Positions 1 through 5,014 of a stretch of 5,390 nucleotides of DNA are shown piece after piece. This DNA comes from Rhodosalinus sp046542825. Lineage in GTDB: Bacteria > Pseudomonadota > Alphaproteobacteria > Rhodobacterales > Rhodobacteraceae. The DNA is taken from NCBI RefSeq assembly GCF_046542825.1, contig NZ_JBKHAQ010000152.1:1-5390 (forward strand). Reading direction: 5' to 3'. Each line of letters begins with the position of its first letter. The stretch's first letter is position 1. The notes under the pieces were generated by a model. The model was not told where the DNA came from. It saw only the letters and a program-made list of their open reading frames with translations, and made no database searches. Made by a program: the position numbers and the translations under genes.

Positions 1-1031
1 GCGCACATCTCGCGGGCGGTGATCTCGGGCGCCCAGCCAAGGCGCGCCTTGGCCTTCGCCGGATCGCCGAGAAGCGTCTCCACCTCGGCGGGCCGGAAAT
101 AGCGCGGGTCGATGCGCAGGATCACGTCGCCGGGGCGGACTGCCGGGGCCTTGTCGCCGGTGACCGAGACCACGGTCGCCACCTCGTCCAGCCCCGTGCC
201 GGTAAAGGCCAGCTCGATCCCCAGTTCCTCCGCCGACCAGGTGATGAATTCGCGCACGGAATACTGCACGCCGGTGGCGATCACGTAATCCTCCGCTTCG
301 TCCTGCTGCAGCATCATCCACTGCATGCGCACGTAGTCCTTCGCGTGGCCCCAGTCGCGCAGCGCGTCGATGTTGCCCATGTAGAGGCAGTCCTGCAGCC
401 CCTGCGCGATATTGGCGAGGCCGCGGGTGATCTTGCGCGTCACGAAGGTTTCGCCCCGCCGCGGGCTTTCGTGATTGAACAGCAGGCCGTTGCAGGCATA
501 CATCCCGTAGGCCTCGCGATAGTTCACCGTGATCCAGTAGGCATAGAGCTTCGCCACCGCGTAGGGCGAGCGGGGGTGGAACGGCGTGGTCTCGGTCTGC
601 GGGACCTCCTGGACGAGGCCGTAGAGCTCCGAGGTGGAGGCCTGGTAGAAGCGCGTCGTCTCGTGCAGCCCGAGAAAGCGGATCGCTTCGAGCAGGCGGA
701 GGGTGCCCATCGCGTCGACGTCGGCGGTGTACTCCGGGCTCTCGAAGCTCACCGCGACATGGCTCTGCGCGCCGAGGTTGTAGACCTCGTCCGGCCGGAC
801 CTCCGCGAGGATGCGCGTCAGGTTGGAACTGTCGGTCAGGTCGCCGTAGTGCAGCTGCAGCCGCGGGTCGGGCTCGTGCGGATCCTGATAGATGTGATCG
901 ATCCGCTCGGTGTTGAAGAGCGAGGCGCGGCGCTTGATCCCGTGCACCTCGTAGCCCTTCGCGAGCAGGAACTCCGCGAGGTAGGAGCCGTCCTGCCCGG
1001 TGATGCCGGTGATGAGGGCTCGTCTGGTCAT
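1..1031 (-). CDS. gmd: GDP-mannose 4,6-dehydratase, 3' end cut by window edge
   Basis: Gmd converts GDP-D-mannose to GDP-4-keto-6-deoxy-D-mannose in the cytoplasm using tightly bound NADP(H). This is the committed step to GDP-L-fucose, GDP-D-rhamnose, GDP-perosamine and related sugars. I translated 343 codons from the ATG at 1031-1029. The N-terminus has the Rossmann motif TGITGQDG (residues 8-15). The extended-SDR active site appears as STSELYG (132-138) and YAVAK (Tyr157, Lys161). Family blocks NHESPRRGETFVTRKI (186-201), RDWGHAKDY (225-233) and DPRYFRPAEVETLLGD (308-323) are intact. The last visible residues, REMC, correspond to about residue 343 of the roughly 373-residue E. coli enzyme, so about 30 residues lie outside the window. 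The start is supported by AGGA 6 nt upstream. The 271-nt gap before it suggests a transcript separate from the rfb genes or a long internal leader. Identity is very secure; the final product sugar cannot be told from this window. Confidence 0.97.
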   Translation of the reverse strand, partial: MTRRALITGITGQDGSYLAEFLLAKGYEVHGIKRRASLFNTERIDHIYQDPHEPDPRLQLHYGDLTDSSNLTRILAEVRPDEVYNLGAQSHVAVSFESPEYTADVDAMGTLRLLEAIRFLGLHETTRFYQASTSELYGLVQEVPQTETTPFHPRSPYAVAKLYAYWITVNYREAYGMYACNGLLFNHESPRRGETFVTRKITRGLANIAQGLQDCLYMGNIDALRDWGHAKDYVRMQWMMLQQDEAEDYVIATGVQYSVREFITWSAEELGIELAFTGTGLDEVATVVSVTGDKAPAVRPGDVILRIDPRYFRPAEVETLLGDPAKAKARLGWAPEITAREMC

Positions 1032-1037
1032 GTCTTG

Positions 1038-1041
1038 TCCT
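1038..1041 (-). promoter_or_regulatory. ribosome binding site of gmd
   Basis: On the minus strand AGGA lies 6 nt before the gmd ATG (1031-1029). It supports this start, which also places the Rossmann motif at the usual distance from the N-terminus. Confidence 0.7.
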
Positions 1042-1090
1042 GTCGCATCGGGAGAAACTGTTCGAGACTGCTGAAATGCTTCACTGCGAG

Positions 1091-1111
1091 GGTGCCGAAC
1101 CCGACGACACC
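1091..1111 (-). promoter_or_regulatory. possible stem-loop in the gmd leader
   Basis: On the minus strand GGTGTCG (1111-1105) can pair with CGGCACC (1097-1091) around a 7-nt loop, using six Watson-Crick pairs and one G-U pair. It sits about 60 nt before the gmd start. There is no following U tract, so it is not an intrinsic terminator. It may be a leader structure or a chance pairing in G+C-rich DNA. Confidence 0.3.
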
Positions 1112-1172
1112 GGGACGCCCACCGTGACGCCGCATGGCGCAATGGTCCTCGCGGCTTTAGCGCAGGTTACGG

Positions 1173-1187
1173 CGCACGGACCGTGCG
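1173..1187. repeat. perfect 15-bp palindrome upstream of gmd
   Basis: CGCACGG and CCGTGCG flank a single central A, giving 7-bp arms with a 1-bp centre. The centre is too short for a good RNA hairpin without unpairing inner bases, so a dimeric repressor or activator site is the more natural reading. It lies about 142 bp before the gmd start and about 115 bp past the rfbA stop. The site is seen directly in the sequence; an operator role is inference. Confidence 0.45.
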
Positions 1188-1302
1188 TCGACGCCCCCTC
1201 GAATGCAAGCGGATTTTGGGCTCGGTCGGGCATGTGCCACAGTCGCGAATCGGACAGAGCAGCGGAACTCAGTGCATCCTGACCCAGGCTCGAGGACCGT
1301 CT

Positions 1303-2193
1303 CTAGCCGCTGTCGGCGTCCTCGCCCAGCAAACCGCGCAGATAGACGCCGTAGTCGTTCTTGCGAAAGCGTTCCGCCCGGGCGCGCAGCGCGCAGGCGT
1401 CGATCCATCCCTTGTGCCAGGCGATTTCTTCCGGACACCCCACCTGCTGGCCCTGCCGCTCGGTCAGCGTGCGCACGAAATTGCCGGCGTCGAGCAGGCT
1501 GGCGTGTGTGCCGGTATCGAGCCAGGCGTAACCGCGGCCCATCCGCTGCACCTGAAGGCTGCCCTCGTCGAGATACATCTGCAGGAGGTCCGTGATCTCG
1601 AGCTCGCCGCGGGGCGAGGGGCGCACGTCCCGTGCCCGGCGCGGGGCCGTCCCGTCCAGCACGTAGAGGCCGGTCACCGCGAAGGGCGAGGGCGGACGCG
1701 ACGGTTTTTCCACGATGCTGCGGGCCTGCCCGGCCGCGTCGAAATCGACGACGCCGTAACGCTCGGCATCCGCGACGCGATAGCCGAAGACGGTTCCGCC
1801 CTGCTCCCGCGCCGTCGCCTGCGCCAGCAGCTCCGGCAGGCCGTGCCCGAAGAAGATGTTGTCGCCCAGCACCATGACCGATGGCGCGCCGGCCAGGAAG
1901 GACTCCGCCAGCAGATAGGCCTGCGCCAGCCCTTCGGGTGCGGGCTGTTCGATGAAGGTGAACTGCAGCCCCCACTGGCTGCCGTCGCCCAGCGCCCGCC
2001 GGAACTGCGCCTGATCCTCGGGGGTCGTGATGATGGCGATCTCGCGGATGTCGGCCAGCATCAGCACCGAGATCGGATAATAGATCATCGGCTTGTCGTA
2101 GACGGGAATCAGCTGTTTCGACAGGCCCATGGTGATCGGATAGAGGCGCGTCCCGGAGCCGCCCGCCAGAACCAGTCCCTTGTGTCGCGCCAT
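1303..2193 (-). CDS. rfbA: glucose-1-phosphate thymidylyltransferase
   Basis: RfbA (RmlA) makes dTDP-D-glucose and pyrophosphate from dTTP and alpha-D-glucose 1-phosphate. It is the first step of dTDP-L-rhamnose synthesis, works as a cytoplasmic homotetramer and in this family is usually inhibited by dTDP-L-rhamnose. From the chosen ATG the protein has 296 residues, against about 290 for typical members. The nucleotidyltransferase signature GGSGTRLYP (11-19) is followed by Lys26 and KPMIYYPI (34-41). LGDNIFFG (109-116) holds the metal-binding Asp111, and RYGVV (145-149), EKP (162-164), GELEITD (196-202) and WLDTGTH (224-230) are all present. Thirty-odd C-terminal residues (from about CPEEIAWHKGWI) match the family's helical tail. 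I chose 2193 because AGGAGG lies 7 nt upstream. An in-frame ATG at 2238 would add 15 unconserved residues without a ribosome binding site. It is the last gene of the cassette, 93 nt after rfbD. Confidence 0.96.
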   Translation of the reverse strand: MARHKGLVLAGGSGTRLYPITMGLSKQLIPVYDKPMIYYPISVLMLADIREIAIITTPEDQAQFRRALGDGSQWGLQFTFIEQPAPEGLAQAYLLAESFLAGAPSVMVLGDNIFFGHGLPELLAQATAREQGGTVFGYRVADAERYGVVDFDAAGQARSIVEKPSRPPSPFAVTGLYVLDGTAPRRARDVRPSPRGELEITDLLQMYLDEGSLQVQRMGRGYAWLDTGTHASLLDAGNFVRTLTERQGQQVGCPEEIAWHKGWIDACALRARAERFRKNDYGVYLRGLLGEDADSG

Positions 2194-2200
2194 CCTGTCG

Positions 2201-2206
2201 CCTCCT
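2201..2206 (-). promoter_or_regulatory. strong ribosome binding site of rfbA
   Basis: On the minus strand AGGAGG lies 7 nt before the ATG at 2193-2191. It settles the rfbA start against the longer in-frame option at 2238. It is the best Shine-Dalgarno match in the window, and rfbA is the only gene of the cassette not coupled to its neighbour by overlap. Confidence 0.8.
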
Positions 2207-2222
2207 GCGTCCTGTCGGCACC

Positions 2223-2236
2223 GCGGCTCTCGCCGC
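2223..2236 (-). promoter_or_regulatory. stem-loop with GAGA tetraloop upstream of rfbA
   Basis: The minus strand reads GCGGC-GAGA-GCCGC: a 5-bp G+C stem closed by a GNRA-type tetraloop, extendable by two U-G pairs at its base. It begins 16 nt before the rfbA Shine-Dalgarno sequence. GNRA loops are unusually stable in RNA. No U tract follows, so it is unlikely to terminate transcription. A role in message stability or translation is inference. Confidence 0.45.
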
Positions 2237-2252
2237 AAAATCCGGCAGCCTT

Positions 2253-2285
2253 GTGGCCCTGCGGTGCAATACCCGTGCGGGCCAC
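2253..2285 (-). promoter_or_regulatory. stem-loop directly after the rfbD stop
   Basis: On the minus strand GTGGCCC (2285-2279) pairs perfectly with GGGCCAC (2259-2253) around a 19-nt loop. The stem starts one base after the rfbD TGA. Part of the loop, GCACCGC (2267-2261), is complementary to GCGGTGC (2224-2218) just past the second hairpin, so alternative or pseudoknot pairing is possible. It lacks a terminal U run and lies inside the operon. A processing, stability or attenuation element is possible; function is inferred from structure only. Confidence 0.45.
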
Positions 2286-2286
2286 C

Positions 2287-3147
2287 TCAGCGGGCCGTCA
2301 CGCCAAGCTCGCCGAGGATCGCGTCGAGACCCTGCCGCCAGTCGGGCGCGTCGAGGCCGAAGGCCGCCCGCGTGGCGGCCATGTCCAGCCGCGAGTTCAG
2401 CGGGCGCGCCGCCGGCGTCGGATAGTCGCGCGTGGGGATGTCCCGCACAGCTGTTGCCAGACCCGCGCGGGACAGGATCGCGCGTGCGAAATCCGCCCAG
2501 CTGACGGCGGGCGCTCCTGCGAAATGGTATATGCCCGCAAGCTCGGGCCGCCGCTGCAGCGCCCCTGCGACGGTCATGCAGGCATCGGCGATATCGGCGG
2601 CGGGGGTCGGCCCGCCGACCTGGTCCGCGACGATCGAGAGCGCGTCGCGCTCCGCGCCGAGGCGCAGCATCGTCTTGACGAAGTTCGCGCCATGCGCCGA
2701 GACGACCCAGGAGGTGCGCAGGATGGCGAAGGCACCGCCTGCCGCCCGCGTGCCTTCCTCGCCCGCGAGCTTGGAGCGGCCGTAGGCGTTGATCGGGGCG
2801 GGGGCGTTCTCGGGCCGCCAGGGCCGCTCGCCCGTGCCGTCGAAAACATAGTCGGTCGAGATCTGCACGAAGGGCAGCCCGCGGGCGGCCGCCGCGCGCG
2901 CCATGGCAGCAGGCGCCGCGCCGTTGACGCGCGTGGCCTCCGCCTCGGCCGCTTCGGCCTTGTCCACGGCGGTCCAGGCGGCGGCGTTGATCACCGCCCC
3001 GGCGTCCGTCCGGTCCACCGCGCGGGCGCAGGCTTCGGGATCGGCAAGGTCCGCCGTGTCGCGGCCGATCGCGATGATCGCTGCGCCGTGACGGCGGCGA
3101 AGCTCCGTGGCCACCTGCCCCTCGCGTCCGAAGACCAGCACCTTCAC
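2287..3147 (-). CDS. rfbD: dTDP-4-dehydrorhamnose reductase
   Basis: RfbD (RmlD) reduces dTDP-4-keto-L-rhamnose to dTDP-L-rhamnose with NAD(P)H, the last step of the pathway. From a GTG start at 3147-3145 it has 286 residues, normal for the family. The N-terminal VKVLVFGREGQVATEL contains the GxxGQ nucleotide-binding motif (Gly7, Gly10, Gln11), with Val-Ala where many members have Leu-Gly. NAAAWTAVDKAE (54-65), STDYVFDG (97-104), YGRSKLAGE with Tyr122 and Lys126 (122-130), LRTSWV (143-148), DQVGGPT (175-181) and the C-terminal RPLNSRLD (248-255) are all family blocks. GTG is preferred because its bases overlap the rfbB stop as GTGA and the protein then begins at the first beta strand. It also has a G-rich stretch (CTGGGGGT) just upstream. 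An in-frame ATG at 3204 would overlap rfbB by 61 nt and add 19 unconserved residues. Confidence 0.95.
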   Translation of the reverse strand: MKVLVFGREGQVATELRRRHGAAIIAIGRDTADLADPEACARAVDRTDAGAVINAAAWTAVDKAEAAEAEATRVNGAAPAAMARAAAARGLPFVQISTDYVFDGTGERPWRPENAPAPINAYGRSKLAGEEGTRAAGGAFAILRTSWVVSAHGANFVKTMLRLGAERDALSIVADQVGGPTPAADIADACMTVAGALQRRPELAGIYHFAGAPAVSWADFARAILSRAGLATAVRDIPTRDYPTPAARPLNSRLDMAATRAAFGLDAPDWRQGLDAILGELGVTAR

Positions 3148-4193
3148 GCGCCGACCCCCAGCCGCGTGCCCACGCCCTGCCGGGCCTGCAGCGCGCGCCA
3201 CCATGCTTCGTTGTCGAGATACCAGCGCACGGTGCGCTCCAGCCCCTCGTCGAGCGTGACCGAGGGACGCCAGCCCAGCTCGCGCCGGATGCGCCCGGGG
3301 TCGATGGCATAGCGCGCGTCATGGCCGGGCCGATCCGTCACGAATTCGATCAGCGCCGCATGGGGACCTGCCGCGCGCGGGCGCAGCCGGTCCAGGATCG
3401 CGCAGAGGCTGCGGACCAGCGCGAGGTTGCTGCGCTCGGTCTCGCCGCCGATGTTGTAGGTTCGCCCGACCGGCGCCTGTTGCAGCACCAGAAGCAGCGC
3501 GTCGGCATGGTCCTCGACGTAGAGCCAGTCTCGCACGTTCGACCCGTCGCCATAGACCGGGATCGGCCGCTCGGCGAGCGCGTTCAGGATGACGACGGGA
3601 ATGAGCTTTTCGGGGAAATGATAGGGCCCGTAGTTGTTCGAGCAGTTGGTCAGCACGACGGGCAGCCCGTAGGTTTCGTGCCAGGCCCGAACGAGGTGGT
3701 CGGAGGCCGCCTTGGAGGCCGAATAGGGACTGCGCGGGGCATAGGGCGTGTCTTCGGTGAACTTCACCGAGGGGTCCGCCGGCAGCGAGCCATAGACCTC
3801 GTCCGTCGAGACGTGGTGAAAGCGGAAGCTTTCGGGCCGCCCCGCGCGCGTCCAGTAGGCGCGCGCGGCCTCCAGCAGCGTGCAGGTCCCGGTGACATTG
3901 GTGTCGATGAAGGTGCCTGGCCCGTCGATCGAGCGGTCGACGTGGCTTTCCGCGGCCAGATGCATCACGGCATCGGGGCAATGCGCCGCGAAGATGCGGT
4001 CCAGCGCGGCCCGGTCGCGGATATCCGCCCGTTCGAAGGCGTAGAGCGGATTCTGTGCCACGGAGGCCACGTTGTCGAGGCACGCGGCATAGGTCAGCGC
4101 ATCGAGGTTCACCACCTCGTGCCCACGCCCCACTGCAAGCCGCACCACCGCCGAGCCGATGAAGCCCGCGCCCCCCGTCACGAGCAGCTTCAT
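3144..4193 (-). CDS. rfbB: dTDP-glucose 4,6-dehydratase
   Basis: RfbB (RmlB) converts dTDP-D-glucose to dTDP-4-keto-6-deoxy-D-glucose with bound NAD+, the second step of dTDP-L-rhamnose synthesis and a branch point to other dTDP-deoxysugars. The 349-residue product has the usual length. It opens with MKLLVTGGAGFIGS (Rossmann glycines 7, 10 and 13), followed by NLDALTYA (29-36), HLAAESHVDRSI (78-89) and TNVTGT (98-103). The active-site triad appears as STDEVYG (Thr130, Asp131, Glu132) and YSASK (Tyr157, Lys161). SNNYGPYHFPEKLIP (185-199), YGDGSNVRDWLYVEDH and YNIGG are also intact. The Asp-Glu pair after Thr separates this enzyme from UDP-glucose 4-epimerases. The ATG overlaps the rfbC stop as ATGA (4193-4190). 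Its ribosome binding site, GGAGAGG, lies in the last rfbC codons, so translation is probably coupled. Confidence 0.97.
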   Translation of the reverse strand: MKLLVTGGAGFIGSAVVRLAVGRGHEVVNLDALTYAACLDNVASVAQNPLYAFERADIRDRAALDRIFAAHCPDAVMHLAAESHVDRSIDGPGTFIDTNVTGTCTLLEAARAYWTRAGRPESFRFHHVSTDEVYGSLPADPSVKFTEDTPYAPRSPYSASKAASDHLVRAWHETYGLPVVLTNCSNNYGPYHFPEKLIPVVILNALAERPIPVYGDGSNVRDWLYVEDHADALLLVLQQAPVGRTYNIGGETERSNLALVRSLCAILDRLRPRAAGPHAALIEFVTDRPGHDARYAIDPGRIRRELGWRPSVTLDEGLERTVRWYLDNEAWWRALQARQGVGTRLGVGA

Positions 4194-4762
4194 GCCACCT
4201 CTCCGTAGACGAAGGGCGAGCGCCAGTCTCGCCAGCGCGGCGCCTGCGCGTCCTTGTCGCTCAGGATCGCCGCGCTTGTGTCGATGCGCCAGTCGATCCC
4301 AAGATCGGGATCGTCGAAGCGCACGGCACCGTCACAGTCCGGCGCGTAGAAATCCGTGCACTTGTAAAGGATTTCCGTATCCGGCTCGAGCGTCGCGAAC
4401 CCGTGCAGGAACCCCTTGGGCACCAGCAGCTGCCTGCCGTTGTCGGCCGAAAGTTCGACGGCGATCCAGCGGCCGAAGGTGGGGCTGCCCACGCGTGCGT
4501 CCACCGCCACGTCCAGCAGCCGGCCGCGGCCGCAGCGCACCAGCTTGTCCTGCGCGCGGGGCGGCGCCTGATAGTGCAGGCCGCGCACCGTGCCCGCCGC
4601 GCGGCTGAGCGACTGGTTGTCCTGGACGAAATCGTGGCCGAGGCCCCGCTCGGCCATCCGCGCCCTGTTCCAAGTCTCGGAAAAGAAGCCGCGGTCGTCG
4701 CCGAAGCGGCGCGGTATCAGAACCACCACGCCGCCGAGTGCCGTTTCCTCGATCTCGAGCAT
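4190..4762 (-). CDS. rfbC: dTDP-4-dehydrorhamnose 3,5-epimerase
   Basis: RfbC (RmlC) is a cofactor-free cupin-fold epimerase. It inverts C3 and C5 of dTDP-4-keto-6-deoxy-D-glucose to give dTDP-4-keto-L-rhamnose, and works as a dimer. The 190-residue protein matches the family length of about 180-190. DDRGFFSETW (22-31), QDNQS (47-51), RGLHYQ (60-65), QDKLVRC (71-77) and VPKGFLHGF (114-122) are family blocks. Arg60, His63, Lys73, Asp84, His120 and Tyr133 fall at the positions I recall for the Salmonella enzyme, and Asp171 in SDKD is the likely partner of His63. The start at 4762 gives the standard N-terminus. The reading frame is open well upstream (ATG at 4915), but the 51 extra residues are unconserved and rich in Gly, Arg and Ser. 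It is first in the cassette, so its promoter should lie in 4763-5014. It overlaps rfbB by 4 bp. Confidence 0.96.
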   Translation of the reverse strand: MLEIEETALGGVVVLIPRRFGDDRGFFSETWNRARMAERGLGHDFVQDNQSLSRAAGTVRGLHYQAPPRAQDKLVRCGRGRLLDVAVDARVGSPTFGRWIAVELSADNGRQLLVPKGFLHGFATLEPDTEILYKCTDFYAPDCDGAVRFDDPDLGIDWRIDTSAAILSDKDAQAPRWRDWRSPFVYGEVA

Positions 4763-4775
4763 GTTGCGCCCGCTG

Positions 4776-4780
4776 CCTCC
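4776..4780 (-). promoter_or_regulatory. candidate rfbC ribosome binding site, long spacing
   Basis: On the minus strand GGAGG ends 13 nt before the rfbC ATG (4762-4760), longer than the usual 5-9 nt. No better purine tract lies closer; AGCGGGCG is a weaker option. No alternative start codon nearer GGAGG is in frame, so the start is kept on protein length and conservation rather than on this site. Confidence 0.45.
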
Positions 4781-4806
4781 CGGCGTCGCCCCCGGGCCAC
4801 TGCTTA

Positions 4807-4821
4807 GCGGCTTTGCGCCGC
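4807..4821. repeat. 5-bp stem-loop in the rfbC leader
   Basis: GCGGC and GCCGC flank a 5-nt spacer. On the minus strand the element reads GCGGC-GCAAA-GCCGC and lies about 45 nt before the rfbC start. It repeats the arm sequence of the hairpin upstream of rfbA, but such arms are common by chance at this base composition. Confidence 0.3.
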
Positions 4822-4846
4822 GATTGGAATGTGCTCGCTCGGACTT

Positions 4847-4870
4847 GCCCGATGTAGCCCGCGCTGCCCG
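4847..4870 (-). repeat. three CGGGC copies spaced about one helical turn
   Basis: On the minus strand CGGGC begins at 4870, 4861 and 4851, so successive copies start 9 and 10 bp apart and face the same side of the helix. They lie about 85-108 bp upstream of rfbC. The repeat is short and G+C rich, so chance is a real possibility; a protein-binding role is speculation. Confidence 0.2.
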
Positions 4871-4895
4871 GACCGTTCCACTGAAGGGGCCTCCA

Positions 4896-4905
4896 TGACC
4901 GGTCA
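4896..4905. repeat. perfect 10-bp palindrome TGACCGGTCA
   Basis: The sequence equals its own reverse complement. It lies about 134 bp upstream of the rfbC start and abuts the inverted repeat at 4905-4931, sharing one base. A small dimeric operator is possible but nothing in the window identifies a regulator. Confidence 0.35.
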
Positions 4906-4931
4906 CGGCGCGCATCCCCCCGGTGCGCCGT
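4905..4931. repeat. 7-bp inverted repeat downstream of tspO
   Basis: ACGGCGC and GCGCCGT flank a 13-nt spacer rich in C on the plus strand. On the minus strand it would form a stable hairpin starting 83 nt after the tspO stop. The following minus-strand bases are GACCGG, not a U run, so this is at best an atypical terminator. In plus-strand RNA the stem extends by one G-U and one C-G pair. Confidence 0.35.
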
Positions 4932-4952
4932 TCACGCCCGAGCGGGTCCTCT

Positions 4953-4967
4953 TCGCCGTTCGGGCGA
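4953..4967. repeat. 5-bp inverted repeat downstream of tspO
   Basis: TCGCC and GGCGA flank a 5-nt spacer. On the minus strand the hairpin begins 47 nt after the tspO stop. It is followed by AGAGG rather than a U tract, so evidence for termination is weak. Confidence 0.25.
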
Positions 4968-5014
4968 CGGACAGGCCGCCGGCCATGCTGATGACGCTTG
5001 CCGTCGAACTGCAG

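Larger units (their letters stand above)
1032..1302. other. intergenic gap between rfbA and gmd
   Basis: This 271-nt stretch holds no convincing gene. Short open frames exist on both strands (1076-1282 plus, 1081-1233 minus) but neither has a Shine-Dalgarno sequence at a usable distance or a recognisable product. It contains a perfect 15-bp palindrome (1173-1187), a possible 7-bp stem-loop (1091-1111) and the gmd ribosome binding site. It is the natural place for termination of the rfb message and for a gmd promoter. I could not pick out either: no stem-loop followed by a T run lies just after the rfbA stop, and no well-spaced -35/-10 pair stands out. Confidence 0.7.
4763..5014. other. intergenic gap between tspO and rfbC
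   Basis: The 252-nt gap should carry the end of the tspO message and the start of the rfb message. It contains four inverted repeats (4807-4821, 4896-4905, 4905-4931, 4953-4967) and three spaced copies of CGGGC (minus strand, 4870-4847). None of the hairpins is followed by a T run on the minus strand, so no intrinsic terminator is called, and no convincing -35/-10 pair is visible. On the minus strand the whole gap is free of stops in the frame shared by tspO and rfbC. On the plus strand a frame beginning with ATG at 4895 is open through the gap and across tspO. I annotate neither as a gene. Confidence 0.65.

Noticed and set aside
345..1127. Plus-strand 260-codon frame opposite gmd
   Set aside because: It is a codon-structure shadow of gmd, with no ribosome binding site and no recognisable domain.
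1081..1233. Minus-strand 50-codon frame in the same gap
   Set aside because: No ribosome binding site, no hydrophobic or charged pattern, and no family resemblance.
1219..1240. TGGCAC upstream of gmd as a sigma-54 -24 element
   Set aside because: The -12 element (TTGC-like) is absent at the required distance.
1076..1282. Plus-strand 68-codon frame lying entirely in the rfbA-gmd gap
   Set aside because: There is no Shine-Dalgarno sequence at a usable distance (the nearest, GGGAGA, is about 20 nt upstream). By hand count about 69% of third positions are G or C, low for this genome. No recognisable protein.
2194..2238. N-terminal extension of rfbA from ATG 2238
   Set aside because: The 15 extra residues are not conserved and would translate through the GAGA hairpin; AGGAGG sits correctly before the ATG at 2193.
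1183..3312. Plus-strand open frame of 709 codons across rfbA, the spacer and rfbD
   Set aside because: It is antisense to two unmistakable genes. Long antisense frames are expected where third positions are nearly all G or C. Its translation is Arg/Gly/Ala-rich with no family motif.
1157..3322. Minus-strand open frame of 721 codons overlapping rfbA and rfbD in another frame
   Set aside because: The composition is extreme (Arg, Gly, Ala and Pro) and no conserved motif is seen. rfbA and rfbD explain the same DNA with intact catalytic residues.
3321..4208. Plus-strand 295-codon frame opposite rfbB
   Set aside because: It is an antisense shadow of rfbB with no motif; its extent nearly matches the coding strand gene.
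4824..4882. Possible rfbC promoter on the minus strand (TGGAAC, 17 nt, CTACAT)
   Set aside because: The spacing is right but both hexamers match the sigma-70 consensus poorly, and no ECF-type -10 follows the GGAAC. Not strong enough to annotate.
4763..4915. N-terminal extension of rfbC from ATG 4915
   Set aside because: The RmlC family begins where the 4762 start places it; the extra 51 residues are low-complexity and carry no signal peptide or domain.
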